A stretch of 64,000 bases of DNA from Pseudisothecium myosuroides (taxonomy: Eukaryota > Streptophyta > Bryopsida > Hypnales > Lembophyllaceae): assembly GCA_951799445.1 (NCBI GenBank), contig OX637294.1:19369452-19433451 (forward strand), read 5' to 3'. The translations under genes and the position numbers were made by a program. How positions within the stretch are numbered: the first letter of the stretch is position 1; every line of letters begins with the position of its first letter. The notes beneath the pieces are model-generated. The model had not been told where the DNA came from and did no database searches. It saw only the letters and a list, made by a program, of their open reading frames with translations. Shown in pieces: positions 48,554 to 61,097 of the stretch.

Positions 48554-51500
48554 ATGGCCAATGAGGAGGAAAGCAACATGGAAGGAGCTGACTTAAATCC
48601 ACCACCACCGCCACCAAAGTTTCCAAAAGGTCGAAAACCATCAAGTGGAACGGATATAGGATTTGAAGAAAGCACTTCTGTTTCAGAGGTTGCACCATCT
48701 GAGGTACCAATTGTTGGTGCTCTAGATTCTTCTACCATAGCGCAAGGATCAACACAAGGATCAATTCGAGAATCAACACGAGGGTCAACCTTGAAAAGGG
48801 GTAGCATGGGAGATGAACCTGATAGTAGAAGGAGGAAAACAAACAACTCAATGTCAATCTTGAAAGTTCGAGAGTCAACAACCATGGATGGAAAACCGCC
48901 TCGAAAGCAATGGGGTTCAAAACGTGTTTCCAAAGGTTTAGATGGTTTTGATTTAGATAATCCAGAAGTGAAAGAATTGTTGCGTAGATTAAAAGAAGCA
49001 GAAGAAAGCACTAGTAGTAGCAACGGCCATGCTAAGCCTATCTCTCCAAAACCTCGAGAATACCATCGCGGAATTAAGGTTGATCTAAGAAATTCTTTCA
49101 ATATATCACTTGTGCAAATGTAGCTTAATAGATTAAACTTTTTTGTCTTACATTTCATGCAATTTTGTAATATATATTATTTTGCATGAAAAATGTTTGG
49201 CCATTATTAATTTTGGAATGGGGCAGGCACTTTACAGGGCAGTACAAGAAAATGAGATGCCTATGCGAATGGCATATGAACAACTGGATGAACTTGCTGC
49301 TAATGCAGAGCGTGTCAAGTTTGCAATTGAAACTAATCGGTCTCTACTCACTCTTCAGGTACTTTATAACTACCACTATACAATGCAACGGCATTATGAA
49401 CAAAAGACTAACTAAAGCAAAGGTTACAAACAATATTTCTTATTTCATACGAATCATTTTCTTATTAGGTGAAAAAAGCCAATGAGAGAATTCTACGAGT
49501 TGCATTCATGGCTTGGACATTAGAAGTTGGATACCAGAAACATAAGAGACGGCACATGAGAAGGGCCCTTGCATGGTCAATAAGAAGTTTGGTGTCACGA
49601 GTGTTCAAAGGCTTGCGTCAAATGAAGAACATTGGCAAGAAAAGGAGGCGTTTTGAAACTTCAGTCAAAAATATTCTTCAACGTCGAAAACTAGCCTTGA
49701 CATGGTATACTCTATTGAATATGAAAATGGCATTGAAAAAATTCATAATCAAGAGAGACTCATATCAAGTGGATTTTTTGTTTATTTATTGTAAATTTGT
49801 AATGATAACAAATGATTACAGGAATGTATGGAAGAAAATGATTGCTGATATACATTGCAAGCATCAAGAAATGAAGTAAATTTACTTCTCATACTTACAA
49901 CTTACTTTTTTTCTTGTATACATGTAACACTTTAGTCTTTCAAAATATCCTAAAGCTAAGGCTATATTGTAAGTGTGCTAGGCCAATGTCGTTGCCTATG
50001 AAAAATACATTTGTATATTATATATATGGTATATTTGCCAACAAGTTTTTGTCCAAAACATTCTATGTGACATTCATAAATGAAAATGTGGATGCAATGA
50101 TTTAATCTCATCTCACTACAAATGCTAGAATAAGGCTTTAGATAAGAAGGTCTATAATAGATAAGTGGGCAAAAAATACATCATATATTATTTATAAAAT
50201 CTTTCAAAAGTATATTCTTACCACGGTGTATGCACATATGTAGGAAAGAAAAAAAGTTGCAGAAGAGTATAGACAAAAAGTTTAGAGAAGATATGGCTAA
50301 GCGTGCCATTGTAGTCATGAGACGATCACAATTACGTCGCTACTTTCACTTTTTTCAGGTTTTTCCTTAGTTGCATAACCAAAAGTAGTCATAATAATCA
50401 AGAATGCTCAAATAAAAGCTATAGAACTTTTATTCTATTAAAAGACAAAATTTTGAGCTTATTCATGATTCTAAGATTAAGAGGCTGACTTTCCACCAAA
50501 TACATAGAAAAATTGATGAAAAAGTGGGATTGCAGGAAGGAGTGGAAGCAAGGATGCAAGCACAATCATTTCTAAAACAAATATTGATCCTCCTCCTTAA
50601 AAAATGTGTTTTTCGTGCATTTGTTGCACTTAGAGATGTTGCTCAAAAAAGAAAACACAATCGAATTTTCATCAAGTAAAGCCTTAGCACTACCTAAATA
50701 AACAAATAAATCTCTACCCAATCTTCATGATGGAACTTACCTTGAGTTTTTCACAACATGTCTTTATTTTGTAATATGTGAATGTTTTGTCACTTGAGCA
50801 AGACTTAGGATATCCACATGCTTCATCCAATCATTTGATTTTGTGCAACTTTGCAAAATACAAACATTTGGTAGTATGAATGTGAATGCTAGTAGACATT
50901 TTATGCAACTAACAAATGTCATTATCGTGTAGGAGAACAGAGCCATGGTACGTAGGATGGTGCTTAAGAAATGTATTAAGGGTTGGTGGAAGTTGTTAGT
51001 TAAAAACCAGTATTTGCGTCGTTCAGCTCAAGAAAACAATTTGTTGCACTCAATGTTTAGTAAATGGTATACTTGGATCAAATATAAAAAGTACAAAAGA
51101 AGGCAATTGACTTGCAATATAAAGAAGCTAGAGCGCAAATTGGTAAATCGAATGTTTCTAGCGTTTTTGGATGTTGTTAAAGAACATAATTGTGTCCGTG
51201 GTCTTGTCACTCGACAATTGAGGAAAGCAGGTAGAAGACTTCTAAATCGGTGTTTTCAAGCTTGGATTTCTTTCATGCAGGTTTAATTTTCATTACTTTT
51301 CTATAAACTTACAAGATTAATTGTTTATGATAAACTAATCAAATTTTATAGTACATCATATATAGATATATTCCAGAGGAACAATGTAAAGTCAAATATT
51401 TAGATATGTATAGGTGGTGAACAATGGTGTAGCTTTTTTTAAGAATGTTGGGTGATTGCAAGAAATACTTGTACTATTTTATGTTATACATAGTATGCTA

Positions 51501-53372
51501 ATTTTTTTTTGGCCATAACTTTTTCATTTTGACTCCAAACGACTCAAGATTTATAGTTAAGGTACTCAAAATAATTCAATACCTAAACTAATTTTTTGCA
51601 ATTTTAAAAATACTTTATTGTCCAAAAATAGCCCCAATTTTATGCCACACTTGCCAATTTGGGGGATTATAGTACTATTTACTATCCCAAAAAAAAATTT
51701 GGAAGTGAAATGTAGAGAGGATGGTTTTCTAATAGACTTGTAGCTATTGCTTGAACAAATTCTAAAAATAGTTAATTTTATATGTGAGAAAGTCCACAAA
51801 GTGAGCTTCTTCCTACTTGCATTTCAAAACATATAGAATGTTATTTTGGTAGTTCATTTGGTGAATGCCCATCTTCATAGAGTTGTTACAAATGACCAAT
51901 TTTTATTTTATTTATTAATTTCTTTCTTATTTTTACTAATTAAAAAATTGAAATATCTATTTTCCTGAGATTTGGCACTTTTCTAGTTTTCCTACTTAGA
52001 AAATTTTCTATGATTTTCCTTCCATAGTTACCTTCACCTTAAAAAGTATATACATTGGCCATATTTTTTTTAAATTAAAAAAAAATCTAAATTTAAAGTA
52101 TTCTAGAAAACTAAGCATGAATACAATAAAAAGTAAAAACGCAACAAATTCAACTGAAGAGTTTTTTAAATTCTTGCAATCATCTTGTTCTACAAATGTT
52201 CTACAATCCAAACACATTGTTTAGATTTAAATAAGGAAGTTACAATTTAAAACTTTAGAAAGTTCTTTCGTATAGTTTCTAACATATAAAGACATCAGAT
52301 GGGAGTGCAAAAGAAGATGCACAATGTACAAAGATTTGCAAGTGCAGCTGAAAAAGAAAATGGAAAATTGCGCTCAGATAATGAAAGATTATCTACAATC
52401 ATTGACACCGGGGATTGGAATAAAGACCGTATTTCTGACTTGGTGGCAGCGCAACAAGTCCTTTCTGCAGAGCGAGTAGCTTTGACAAAACTTATTGGTC
52501 GTCTGCAACGACAACATCAACAAGCACTTGACCAACATGACCAACAAGAACACGAGATCAAACATCTAAAGGATCGGCTTCTCTCAGAGGTGAGCATATA
52601 TCTTTTACCTCAAGTGGCCGACTTTGATGTTTATACTAAATTTATTTGAAGAGCATAGAGGTGAAGAATATATGATCTAATTACTTTCCACACTAATAAT
52701 TTTATTAGTTATATATGAAAGAGAATACATAACATTGTTATCCATTTTCATGTGGGTTATAGAATAACTATTTTGAACGCAACAAACTCTTGATCAAGGG
52801 AGCGTCTAGCTTCAACACCTTGATGCGAGTCATGAAGCATGACGTACGTGAATCCTAAATATACATATGAGTACATATTAAGGGGTGTAGAATTTTCATG
52901 TCCATAGATTAGTCAATTATCATTTATAAGTACTAACACATCTCACACTCTATATGCAGATGTTGAAGAGGGAAACCACAACTCCAGAAGTTGTGTATGA
53001 AGTAAACAACATGGCCATGGATCAGGTAAAAAAGGAAAATACAATCTTTCTAAAACTCAGTTTTTTGTCATTGTTTAATAAAAAATGGATAATGGGCATA
53101 AAAATTTAAGATTATCTCACAAAGCTTTGGGATTGTTTGCATATTATAAGCAGGTGTCGGTATTTCCAGATGGAGAGCTTCATGTCAAGGCGCTCAAACA
53201 ACGCAAGGGAGGAAGATGGTCAAATACAGTACCAAATAGTGGCACCATAAGAACACCATCTGTGTTGTCAAACAAATCATTTGGAACTCCTCTTTTTTAC
53301 ACTCCAAGATCCCCTCTCAAGCCTAGAGCACCAAGTCCTCCACTATCCTACAAGAGATACTCATTCATGTAA
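48554..53372 (+). CDS. Sfi1-like W-rich helical / coiled-coil protein (10 exons)
   Basis: Exons 48554-49078, 49227-49358, 49469-49875, 50244-50358, 50536-50675, 50941-51280, 52299-52589, 52763-52843, 52960-53025 and 53154-53372 join in phase into about 771 residues. The N-terminus is low-complexity (NPPPPPPKFPKG; Ser/Arg-rich). The middle has repeated basic helices with spaced aromatic positions (AFMAWTLEVGYQKHKRRHMR; KCIKGWWKLL; MFSKWYTWIKYKKYKRR; CFQAWISFM), the pattern of Sfi1 centrin-binding repeats. Exon 7 is a coiled coil (AAEKENGKLRSDNERLS; RLQRQHQQALDQHDQQEHE). The C-terminus is Pro/Ser-rich and basic. Sfi1 proteins bind centrin at centrosomes and basal bodies, so a role in the flagellar apparatus of sperm is a reasonable inference. 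The third exon contains an odd hydrophobic stretch (VDFLFIYCKFVMI) that may be a short unrecognised intron. The start could be 48530, and further upstream exons are possible. Confidence 0.75.
51410..52240. repeat. Dispersed repeat in intron 6 of the Sfi1-like gene
   Basis: Aligns in order with 56450-57250: 'tatgctaattttttttt', 'ggctccaaa..gactcaagatt', 'cttgccaatttgggg', 'tttggaagtgaaat', 'tagacttgtagctattg'. No coding potential or clear termini were seen. Confidence 0.6.
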
Positions 53373-53402
53373 AAGAGAGTCACATTGATATGTTGTATGA
53401 TA

Positions 53403-53707
53403 AGGTAGTGTGCTCTTAAAGTGTCCATTTAAGAGTTGATTGCCTTTTGGAGGAAGCTAAAGTCGCTGAAAAAAAATTTAGTAAAGTTTTGTAGGAAGGG
53501 AAATGAAATTGGGGCATCTAATCCAAGTTGTTTCATACTTTTTGGACCTTTGTGAAATTAGTTACAAATTTTTGAAGTTGAAACGCAATGGACTAAAAGT
53601 AACCACTTCCTGAAATGTACACTGTTGGTATATTGAAAAAGAAAAATGTACCTTTGTATTGTATCATGATCACTTTTAGAGCACAATCGCTTTCAGAGTA
53701 GACTACC
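53403..53707. mobile_element. MITE copy 3 (inverted), just after the Sfi1-like stop codon
   Basis: Left end AAGGTAGTGTGCTCTTAAAG and right end GAGTAGACTACCTT are inverted repeats. The interior is the reverse complement of 18072-18373. It starts about 30 bp downstream of the stop at 53372, so it likely forms the 3' UTR. Confidence 0.7.
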
Positions 53708-53864
53708 TTAAGTTGGAATGTGTTGAAAAATCAACATGTTTGAAGTAAATATCTAAGATCTTGTGAGAAGTTAGGTTTGTTATCTCTCATTGTGAAGAGT
53801 TCACAAAATTTCATGATACATTGATTGGACTAGACCTTTGTATATAGTAATTCATTGTTATTGA

Positions 53865-54044
53865 GTACACTATAAGAAACTTGTGTTTTTGTGAATGCAT
53901 TTTAATAGATATTAGTCTTTTTTTATATTAACAACAATGTCAAACATAACATCTTGATGTTATGTTTGACATTATTGTTAATTTAAAAAAAGATTAATAT
54001 TTATTAAAATGTGTACGCAAAAATATGGATTTCTTATAGTAGTA
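53865..54044. mobile_element. Palindromic CACTA-type MITE with GTA duplication
   Basis: CACTATAAGAAA at 53868 and TTTCTTATAGTA ending 54041 are flanked by GTA on both sides (53865-53867 and 54042-54044). The centre is a near-perfect palindrome (ATGTCAAACATAACATC / GATGTTATGTTTGACAT), so the 174 bp can fold entirely. Confidence 0.75.
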
Positions 54045-56449
54045 ATTTCTTGCATTGTGAATTGTGTCAAAATTTGCTCTTTTAGAGTTGGAAACTTACT
54101 CTTAGAGTACATGAATTGTCTTGTTGCTTAAATAATGGAATTCATAAATTTGTGGAAAAGAACTATTGTAATTAACATATTTATGCTGGTTGTAGCAAGC
54201 AATGAGTTCCTTTGATGTAAAACACAAGTAGCTATGACAAAGAAATTTGTTAAATGGGAGAGGTTTGAATTAGCTTACTATTGAATCTAATTGATGGTAT
54301 AATTTTTGTGCTTTGCAAGAGTTGGTGGACCAGTATCATCATCCTTTAATTTGGTTGTTGCATTAGGTTCTTTCGTAGGTTGTAGATATTTTTGTTTTAA
54401 AACTTCAAATTCTAATACTCCAGTTGTTGTAATTGATTTTTGGTAGGATGTCTTTTGAAAAGATTATTTCATGGCATCATAATTTTCCATTTCTAATGAT
54501 CATAAAAATACAATTAAATTCTAGTTTTTTGCTATAAAAATTTGATAAAAAATTTTGTAGTTGCAATTTAAATTATAGACAAGCTCTATTTAATCTTTTT
54601 TATTTGTTTATTTTTTATATTTTCTATAATATTTTGATTGTAAAGATTGCAATGAGCAATGACTTTTGGTTTCAAATGTCGTAAACCTAGTATAAATATA
54701 ATTTCAATGGTAAAATTGTACATCAATGTGTATAAGGCTACAATATAATATAATCTTGAATTTGACATGGCTTAAGCTTGAGTCATTGATTAAAGTGTAT
54801 GCTTTTTCATGACTTTCAATACCTTTATATTTTGCATCATTCTTTGGATTTTTCATCTATAGCTTAGAATGAACAACAAGATTTCACTCATAACAATTGC
54901 ATCTCATTATTTTTCCTAAATTATGAAGTCCATTCTTTAATATAACAACAAAATCTTTTATACGTATTTTTATAGAGTTTTACATAGCAAATTTATACAT
55001 TACAAAAGTATATAAGAAGTAATTGATCCTTGTCCCTACAAAATAACACCTTAAGCAATTGCTATAATACAAAAAATTCTATGCTAGCACTTTTGGCCTT
55101 CATTTTTGTTATTCATTTTTTTATCAATGCACAAAAAATATGAATGTACGATGATATTAGCTTCTTTAATTGTTTAGTATGCAATCCACATGCTAAAAAC
55201 TTCAGCATTGTTTTGAATGGAATAAAAATCACGTACTCATTTGTTAAGTTCACTTGTAATTAGTATTTTCAATTTATTCTAGTGACAACTTTTACATCAA
55301 AATTGGGTTAGCCAATTTTTAAATGACCTAATGGTTGTCATTGAAATAAATTTGGATTGAAATTTGGATTTAAAAAAATATGAAAGTTAGAAGGGTTCAA
55401 AATATGAGAGTTGGAAGGATTCACTTTGCATCTGTAGGGTCTTAATCTTTAAAATTTCTATATTGACAAGTATGGAATTCAATGCCATATAGAATTTCAT
55501 AGACATAGACAATATTGTTAATGCCCAAAAGATGCATAGATTGCATCTTCTGAGTGCATAGTGACAAAAATGTTTCTTTTTTGTGAAAAGCAGATATAAA
55601 TAATTGAGGGGGTACATGTGTCATTTTGCTATTGATTGAAAAAATGAAATGGGTGCTTGTGAACTACCCATCTCCATTTCATATTTGTATTTTTTTGAAA
55701 GCTGTTTGAAGTGCAATCGATATGGGATATAGCTTGTTGTATATATTTTGTATATATCCATATAATTTGTATGGATATATATGTATTTTATATTTGTATT
55801 CATATTCCATAGTGCCAAACCCTAATCTTCTTGAAGGCCAAGGTCATCTCTCATGACAATGATAAACAATGATTATTTACTTTTTTAATTGAAGATCAAT
55901 GACATTGGAGAGGGGGGTATTTTTTTTGAATCAAGATCAACGGTTGTGGATTCTTTCAATCGGGGAAGGATTGTAGGAACAAGACCTGTTTGCATCTTTT
56001 AAATGAACGATTACAAGTTGGTACTTCCATCATCAATTTGATAATTGTACGCACAACTAAATTTTTCTAATTATATTCACTACAAGTATTTTTGAAGCAT
56101 AATTTTGTGTTCCAAATTAATTTTTTAGCTTTAAATGTTAGTGACTCTTCTTTTGTTTGAATGTTGGTAATATCATCATAAATGAAGAGGAAGAAGTAAA
56201 TCCATAATTTCAAGCAAAAGGGTTACAAAAAACTATGTACAAATATGTCAACAAAATACTTACAAAAATCAAGCACAAAATTTGATATGTTACAAATAAG
56301 TACCCATGTCCCCATATTTTTGTAGTTGAAAAAAATATCTTTTGATTTTGGTTTAACGCTCACATGCATTAAAAAACTCACATCTAGAGTTTGTAATACA
56401 TTAGAGATATCAATAAGATAGTTGAAACATGTTATGAAAATGATGTGTA
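54045..56449. other. AT-rich intergenic, nothing recognised
   Basis: No coding sequence, RNA gene or structured repeat could be supported in this stretch. Confidence 0.5.
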
Positions 56450-57250
56450 TACCATAAAGGATGACGAGACTAAAAATGCAAGGTAAAGGATGAATGCAAA
56501 AAACATTTATACTAGTTTTTTGTCACACATTCTATGCTGATTTTTTTTTGCCCCTAACTTTTGCATTATGGCTCCAAAAAGACTCAAGATTCATTGCTAA
56601 GATATTCATGACTATTATAAACCTTTGTATAAAGAAAAAATCATTTTTCAAAAATCATTTATTATTTAAAAATATACCTTCATTGAATGTCATACTTGTC
56701 AGTTTGGAGGAGGTTAGTACAATTTCTAGCCCCACAGCTAACAAATTTGGATGTGAAATTTGGAAGATTGATCTTCTAGTAGATTCGTAGCTATTGTTCA
56801 AAGGAATTTTTTAAATAATTAATTCTATGTTATCGAAAAGTCCACAATAAGCTTTATTTTGTTTGCTTTTTGATATATGTAAAATATTATTTTGGTGCTT
56901 CTTTCAGGTAATCTCCATAGAATTGTTACAAATTTTCCAAATTTTTGTAAAATTTTAATTATTTTTCCTTTTTTTTACAAATAAAAAACATCAAAATAAC
57001 TATTTACTTGGGATTTTACACTTTCTAATTAGTTCTCCTCCTTTCTCTTATTAGGGTGCAAACTCCTTAAGAAGTCCATATTCTTTTAAGTTAATTTTTT
57101 TTAAATTTTTAAATATTCAAGAAAAAACATGAGTACTCTAAAAACACAACAAAATTATAAATATTCCTTACAATTACTCAAAACTAGTCATTCCCAAAAC
57201 TTCAATAATAAAATCTTTCGTTGATATGTGATCTAAACATCATTTAATCA
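56450..57250. repeat. Dispersed repeat, second copy of 51410-52240
   Basis: Same orientation as the copy in the Sfi1-like intron, with ordered word matches along about 800 bp. The plus-strand open frame at 56494-56790 is not conserved in the other copy. Confidence 0.6.
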
Positions 57251-57449
57251 GCATGGCAAACTTAATTGTCATGCTATTTATTGAATACTCTTAACATCTT
57301 AGTTATTGATTCTGAATATCACTTTCACTTCTTTCTACCAAATTATTTTACATCAAACTCAAGATTCTTGATTTAAAGCTTTATAACAAAGGAAGTTACC
57401 TAACTTACCTTAGTATTAAAAGATAAGAAGTTTTTATAAACAAAAGTAG

Positions 57450-58870
57450 CATCTAAGAGCATCTGCAATGCGTCCGTCAACAGTGCCTTTATCGGCACTT
57501 TCCCGGGCAAAAAGCCATTTGTAATAAAAATCGTGCTCCAATGCAACCTCTATGGATCCCGTCATTTTCACGGTCTCGGTATGCAACCTTCCCACTCCGG
57601 CAAATTTCCAAAATTTGAAGGGCCCTTATCACGTTATTTGATGACGGGTGGCTAGAAGGCTCTATGGGGCTTTGCAAAGGTTGATTATAGACATGGTGTA
57701 GCCGAAATAGCCATATATTGGCCATTGGGGGGCTAAACTAGTGTTTTTAGACTGTTTGAGGTGTGAACGGAGTTGTTTTGGGGCACCTTTGAGGTGGTTG
57801 TAACCCTAGGCCGCCCCTTTGCTTATTCATTCTCTTCAAGTCTTGTGTGTGAAGGTTTCATGGAGTGTTAGGAAATGGTATACCTTGAAGGTTGTTTGTA
57901 GATGATGGTGGTGTTGCCAATTTACTAAATCTAAGGTTTCTCCTTGTGTACTTCAATTCTTGTGCAAGACTAGTCCTATCGAGATAAGGTAGAAGCATTT
58001 AGGAGTATTTGAGTAGCTTATTATTTGAAGAGAATGATTTAGGTGCTGATGTTAGAACACTAGAGTGGTTGGAGAGGTTGGATTTGTTGTACTTGTGTTG
58101 GAGGCGTTGGTAGTGACGTGCGGAAGCGCTGACAAATTCAAATCTTGGAGCTTTGGTATTGGAGGTGCTGATTTGGAGTTGGAGGGGCGTGGAGGGCTTA
58201 AGAGGTTGCTAAGAAGACTTAAGAAGAAGCTCTTGAGTGTAAGGATTCATGTCCAACTCGTTTCGTGCAATTCTGATGAAAATTGAGAAAGTTATGAGAG
58301 TGAATGGGATAGTCAAAACTTTTATGTGTGCTGGACCAAACTAGCAAGAGTGCTGATTTGGTGTTTTGAGACCATTATGGTGGTGATTTAGTGCTAGAAA
58401 GACCACAAATTGCGTTAGCTATCCAAAAACTGCAAAATTGTTGAAAACTATCAAAAATTGAAGAAGTTATGGCATTTTGAAGTTTGGCATCGGGGTTTGT
58501 TTTTGGAGGTGTTTTTGGTGGTAGTTGTTGATGTTTTGCAAGCGTTGATAGCTTGGCAAAACGGGAGAGACAAAGACCGGTTGACTTTTAGAAGTTACTG
58601 GATTATTTATTACGTCAATTACCGAGGTAACTTTTAGAAGTTACAAAGATAATTACTGAGATAATTTTGAAAGTTATGAGAATATTTACTAGGGTAATTT
58701 TAGAAGTTATTGGAGTAGTTACTGGGGTAATTTTGAAAGTTACCAAGAAAATTACTGAGGTAATTTTTGAATTATTTTGTAAAAAAAAAAAAAAAAAAAT
58801 TGTAGTATTTCTCCATTATATGAGGGGATGATTTTAGTTTGGGAGGTGTAGAAGATTCGACGGTTGAGAT
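57450..58870 (+). other. Probable leader / 5' part of the retroelement
   Basis: GT-rich on the plus strand and compositionally distinct from the AT-rich DNA before 57450. It may contain the 5' LTR and untranslated leader of the Gag-PR-DNMT element, but the other LTR is outside the window, so the limits cannot be fixed. The plus frame at 58065-58286 has no recognisable domain. Confidence 0.35.
58594..58768. repeat. 33-bp tandem repeat upstream of gag
   Basis: About five imperfect units of GTTACCAAGAAAATTACTGA / GGTAATTTTGAAA. A 19-A run follows at about 58781-58799. Confidence 0.75.
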
Positions 58871-58876
58871 CTGTTT

Positions 58877-60207
58877 ATGGTACAGACACGTTCCCGTGAC
58901 TACAGTACATTGGAGGAGATTGATGTTCGTGGAGAAGCCGGCGGAGACGAGCTAGCGTTGCCGCTTGTAAAGGTTGATCTACCCAATACTTGGGAGATCA
59001 GTGCCTTTGATAATATGGAGGACCATGGCGGTGGATCTGTGGTTCGGGACCGCTATTCAGGGAGAGCTGAGGGTGTGGCCTTCAATGATTGAAAGACTAG
59101 ATTTTGATCTTGGCAACGAATCCAAAGACAACGCAATGCGATGTTTAATGATTGGTGGGTCTTTGAACAACTGCCCACCCATCTTGAGTTTGAGGCGCTG
59201 CAGGCCTATGATTCTTGGTTTGAAGATTATAAGAATGAGCTTGAGGAGGTAGAGGACTATTGGGCTCGAAGGGTAGAGTTAGTTACTGCTTTGAAAGAGA
59301 GAGCTGTATTTCCAGCAGCTTAAGCTTCAAAGCCTAGTGATGGAGATGAAGACAAGGGCGAGGAAGCTACCTCAGGCCCTGATGCAGCGAGAACTGCAAG
59401 ATTCAAATCAAAGTCCACTATTAATAGCGCCGATGGGACTACATCCACATTCATCTCGCGGTTGTCTCGAGCATCGATTAAAAGCGATAGCTACGATGGG
59501 CCCTCTTCCTCAATTTGATCCTCTCTTGTTGTTCTTTGCACATTTAGAGATAGAGTTTGGCGGTATCCGTCGAGATCGCATGCGTCACATCCAAGACTTC
59601 AAGAAAGAGGTTGGAGACACTTCCCGTATTATGTATGCAAGGCTATCTAAGTTTGCCCGTGAAAGTGGAGATGCATTCATGGAGTGCCAATTGGTGGAGC
59701 TTTATATGGAAAAACAAGACAAGAAGATCCGTGACATGGCACATCCTTACATATTGTTGGCATATGGCGGACGAGCTACTTTAGCTCAAGCTTTTGCTAC
59801 TGTGGAACACTTGGATCGAGGGCTATGTGCGGAAGAGGCTGGGAGATTGTCGTCTATTATGACTTCAACAACAAGTCAGTCAAAAGTTGTTGTTGGTGGC
59901 CCTAGCAAGAGCCAAGGAACTCCCAAGGCCTCCAAGCAAATTGCTATGGCAGCTGAAGCGGGAGGTGATAGCCAATCCTCGTATGCGATGTTGGAACTGC
60001 GGATTGTTAGGCCATAGAAAAAGAGATTGCCCTATAGATACATCATGTGAGGACAAAAATGATACTACTAACAAAGGCAATGCATCTACAACAAACAAGA
60101 GGCAGCAGAAGAAGGCACAAAGCGGAGGTTCACCTCCAAAGTGTACTTATGCACCTTGTAGCCGAGTTGGTCACACAAAAGACAAATGTTGGGTGAAGAA
60201 TCCATAG
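58877..60207 (+). pseudogene. Retroelement Gag, frameshifted, with two zinc knuckles
   Basis: The reading starts with MVQTRS at 58877 and moves through three frames (58877-59092, 59141-59323, 59337-60017, then 59887-60207), so several indels have broken it. The central part has the helical, charged look of a capsid-region Gag (RHIQDFKKEVGDTSRIMYAR; ELYMEKQDKKIRDMAHPYIL). The C-terminus carries a CX2CX4HX4C knuckle (CWNCGLLGHRKRDC) at about 59990-60033 and a second variant CX4CX4HX4C motif (CTYAPCSRVGHTKDKC) at about 60142-60189. Such knuckles bind the element's RNA during particle assembly. The feature lies directly upstream of the protease and methyltransferase parts. It is not functional as it stands. 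Confidence 0.8.
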
Positions 60208-61097
60208 CTGAGACCTCAGTCCTTTACTCCACAAGCTGCTCAAGGGAGTGGATCAAATTCTGAGGGCAATAGTCTTGAGGCACGTATGGGAGAGTTGCAA
60301 AACACTCTAGCATTGCTCGTTGCAGCAACAATAAAGACCACACCAGTATCTTCTGGTTCAAAGATTGGATCAGATAGATTTGAGTATGGTGCACTTGGTG
60401 AGGTGGTTGTGGCAGTGGCTACTAGATCACAAGTTAGATTTGTGCCAGTTGCACATGTGAAAGATTAAAATTCAACCACACAAGTTAGGTCTCATGTGCG
60501 CCACTAAGAGCCTTCTAATAGCATTGGGTAGTCAAGACTACTTATGACATTTGGCTTGGCAGATGTGGTGACTAGTCCATCTATTGGAGCAATTTCTGAT
60601 AGAGAAGATTCATCTATTGAAAAAGATATGGTCAAGAATTTGGCCTTCAAATTATTGGAGGTTCCACTATTCTCTGGGATCCAATTGCAGAGTAGCAACT
60701 TTGATGCATCTGTTGTATATCATATGGCAGGAAAAATGATGCAAGGTACAATTCAAATGCCTGCCAACGTGGCCATGAGGGAGAGAAATAAGTCTTCTTT
60801 GGATGATGGTGAAGAAGGCTTAAGAAAAGATGTTGCCAAGGTAGCAGCAGAGGCTTTGCGATGTTGAAAGGGATGGCCAAAAGGGTCTCTTTTACAAGCA
60901 GAGTTTGACAGCAGTTTGACTTCAAGTGGAGAAACTGTTGGCAATGGTATTGAAGTTGCTACAAGCTATTTGGCAACATTACTTGCTCGAGCAACTCATG
61001 AGTGCTTGCAAGTCAAACCTGGAGTGGTACGATTGGCCAATTCTGGTCATGTTTTTTCTGTAGCTCGAGGTGATGCATCTCAAGTATTTCCACAAAA
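60208..61097 (+). pseudogene. Gag-protease linker, decayed
   Basis: Plus-strand frames at 60286-60468, 60544-60867 and 60916-61125 follow one another with stops and shifts between. They contain Glu/Ser-rich, soluble-looking sequence (MGELQNTLALLVAATIKT; DREDSSIEKDMVKNLAFKLL; ATSYLATLLARATHECLQVK). No known domain was recognised, but the continuity in direction and composition with Gag and protease supports a single former polyprotein. Confidence 0.5.

Noticed and set aside
48481..49158. 225-codon minus-strand ORF
   Set aside because: Antisense shadow of the first Sfi1-like exon, which has in-phase splice partners on the plus strand.
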